Source: Pseudomonas putida NBRC 14164
GTDB taxonomy: Bacteria > Pseudomonadota > Gammaproteobacteria > Pseudomonadales > Pseudomonadaceae
DNA: 64,000 bases
Assembly (NCBI RefSeq): GCF_000412675.1
Contig: NC_021505.1
Coordinates: forward strand, 5,202,501 to 5,266,500
Reading direction: 5' to 3'
Position 1 is the first letter of the stretch. Each line of letters begins with the position of its first letter. Below the pieces are notes generated by a model. That model did no database searches and was not told the origin of the DNA. It saw only the letters and a program-made list of their open reading frames with translations. Positions 62,507 to 64,000 of the stretch are shown piece after piece. The position numbers and the translations under genes were made by a program.

Positions 62507-64000
62507 TTACTTGGCTATCTGAATCTTCGGCGCCCACTGCAGCCAGTCATCCTCTGCCTTGTCGAACAAGGCGAAGGTCTGCTGCGGCCGTGCCGGGTTG
62601 CCCATCTGCTCGCCATCCGGCGTTGCAAAGGCGATACCGCCATCGATCAGAGTCTCCACCGACTCGGTACGCACGGTAGCCCCCTTGAACAGCCCCCAGT
62701 CGAAACCGAAGCCACTGCTGTTCCAGAACCGGCTGCCACTACGGACCAGGGCTGCATAGCGCGGCTCGATGAGGATATGGATCAGCACGCGGTCAGCGCT
62801 CTGGCCCAACTCGAAACCCGTCACCTTGCCAACCGCAACCTCTCGATAGGTCACTGGCACACCCGGCTTGATCGAACCACGCCGCGGCGCACTGAGCGTC
62901 AATGGCAAGCCCACCTCCGGCCCAGCCACTTGCGGGGCATCGGCCAAGGCGATGAAGTCGCGCTGCGGGCCACGGTCCTTGGCTGCCGGCTGCACCTCCA
63001 GGTACTGCCCGCCAATCAGCGTGTCGAGGTTCTCGGTGCGTACCAGGCCCAAGGCTGGCTTGACCACCCAGAACTGCGTACCGGCACGGGCAATACGGTC
63101 CGCCGCCTCGGTGATACGTGCCCGCAGCAGCACTGCCTGCAAGTCATCGGTCAGGTCGACGCTCTCGATACTGCCCACATCCAGGCCACGGAAGCGGATT
63201 GGCGTACCCGGCTTCAGGCCATCTGCACGGTCTACACGGACGGTGATCAAGGTACCCGCGCGGTTTACCGCTTCCTGGCTGTCATGCAGACGGAAGCGTG
63301 GAATGTGGCGCTTCAGCGCCACATCGGGCCGTGGCGTGTCGAACGCAATACCGCCGGCCATCAGCGTTTGCAGCGATTCACTCTTGATCTTGATGCCCGA
63401 CAGCCCCCCGGTCAGGGTAATGCCACTGACGTTCCAGAAGCGCGACGAGCCGTTGACCAGCTTTTCGTATTCCTTCTCGATATGCACACCGATCAGGATA
63501 CGGTTGCTGTTACGAGCAAACTGGTAGCTCTGCACGCTACCCACCTTGACCTGGCGGTACATCACCGGGCTGCCGATTTCCAGAGAACCCAGGGTATCGG
63601 CGAACAACACCATGTGCAGGCCTGGCGCCTTGAGGTCGAGCGGCGGCGCCTTGGCACGGGCCTCGAACTCACGCTCGGGCCGTTCACCCTTCTCACCCGG
63701 GCGGATGGCGATGTAGTTACCTTTGACCAGCGCCTCCAGGCCGGTGATACCTGCCAGGGAAATCGACGGCTTGACCACCCAGAACTGCGTGCCCTCGACC
63801 AGATAGTCTTCGGTGAGCGGGTCCAGCGTCAGCTCGGCCGATGCGCTGGACAGGTTGTCTTCCATCTTCAGGGCTTTCAACGAGCCCACCTGGATGCCCT
63901 TGTACATGACCGGCGTGCGGCCTGCCTGCAGGCCCTCGTAATCGCTCAGCTTTACCTTGACCCGTATACCCGCCTGGGCGGCGTCGAAGTCTTCATAAAG
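62507..64000 (-). CDS. pqiB: PqiB-like intermembrane transport protein (MCE family, partial)
   Basis: The frame is open from the stop at 62507 to the right edge, so the N-terminus (signal anchor and first MCE domains) is missing. At least four MCE repeats are visible in the 498 codons: GLQAGRTPVMYKGIQVGSLK, GSLEIGSPVMYRQVKVGSVQ, LKPGTPIRFRGLDVGSIESV and IKPGVPVTYREVAVGKVTGF. Such proteins form tubes or rings linking inner and outer membranes for lipid traffic. An ATG at 63907 is internal, as similarity continues upstream. Whether pqiA precedes it lies outside the window. Confidence 0.9.
   Translation of the reverse strand, partial: LYEDFDAAQAGIRVKVKLSDYEGLQAGRTPVMYKGIQVGSLKALKMEDNLSSASAELTLDPLTEDYLVEGTQFWVVKPSISLAGITGLEALVKGNYIAIRPGEKGERPEREFEARAKAPPLDLKAPGLHMVLFADTLGSLEIGSPVMYRQVKVGSVQSYQFARNSNRILIGVHIEKEYEKLVNGSSRFWNVSGITLTGGLSGIKIKSESLQTLMAGGIAFDTPRPDVALKRHIPRFRLHDSQEAVNRAGTLITVRVDRADGLKPGTPIRFRGLDVGSIESVDLTDDLQAVLLRARITEAADRIARAGTQFWVVKPALGLVRTENLDTLIGGQYLEVQPAAKDRGPQRDFIALADAPQVAGPEVGLPLTLSAPRRGSIKPGVPVTYREVAVGKVTGFELGQSADRVLIHILIEPRYAALVRSGSRFWNSSGFGFDWGLFKGATVRTESVETLIDGGIAFATPDGEQMGNPARPQQTFALFDKAEDDWLQWAPKIQIAK

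Overview
The window reads as ordinary chromosome from a Pseudomonas of the P. putida group, interrupted by one small accessory island. Evidence for the host: GC-rich coding with strong third-position G/C; many P. putida-type REP hairpins between genes (core GGAGCGGGC..GCCCGCG, or the variant AGGAGCAGCCTTGTGCTGCG); and a gene order that, from memory, matches the P. putida block from rpsT/murJ/ribF/ileS to gdhA/ettA/glyA and rplU/rpmA/obgE. No database search was possible, so all names rest on motif recognition.

Layout. 1-2.2 kb: obgE (cut by the window edge), rpmA and rplU on the minus strand, divergent from ispB. 2.4-11.7 kb: yjdM, a Fur-box gene, fklB, small conserved proteins, a Lon-like protease, a DUF3015 protein, a DUF4105 protein, a lipoprotein and a GreA/GreB-family protein. 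11.8-24.4 kb: gdhA, ettA, a GGDEF/EAL protein with PAS modules, glyA, an ACR3/BASS transporter and a BetT-type BCCT carrier. 24.6-29.4 kb is more variable: a truncated Hcp with a coupled membrane ORF, mdh, and a two-gene unknown operon divergent from a WYL-domain regulator. It ends in a small gene preceded by a strongly structured leader.

29.9-36.7 kb is a probable mobile island beside tRNA-Thr(CGT). A tyrosine recombinase sits at the tRNA 3' end. The left end carries an imperfect copy of the tRNA 3' terminus and an IS1182-like remnant. The cargo is AT-rich for this host: several unknown proteins, a B3-fold-like protein next to a GIY-YIG-like protein, a DUF2806 protein, a KTSC-like protein and a broken integrase-domain gene. 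No methyltransferase, conjugation or phage structural genes were seen.

36.8-44.4 kb: pilA divergent from pilC-pilD-coaE-yacG (no pilB), an ECF permease, a DUF1780 protein, a DUF3094 protein, ndh, and a tRNA operon Asn-Pro-Lys-Pro-Lys made by tandem duplication of a Pro-Lys-terminator unit. 44.8-52.0 kb: clpB, pgeF-rluD, divergent bamD, a PP0621-family protein and thiO. 52.1-54.4 kb: a reduced minor-pilin cluster (pilE, pilX, pilW, a 59-residue PilV, fimT) without pilY1. 54.4-64 kb: the overlapping ribF-ileS-lspA-fkpB-ispH run, murJ, rpsT and a partial PqiB-like MCE protein.

Best candidates for undescribed biology: the three-hairpin leader at about 29.6 kb, the WYL-regulated two-gene unit at 26.4-28.5 kb, and the B3-like/GIY-YIG-like pair in the island.
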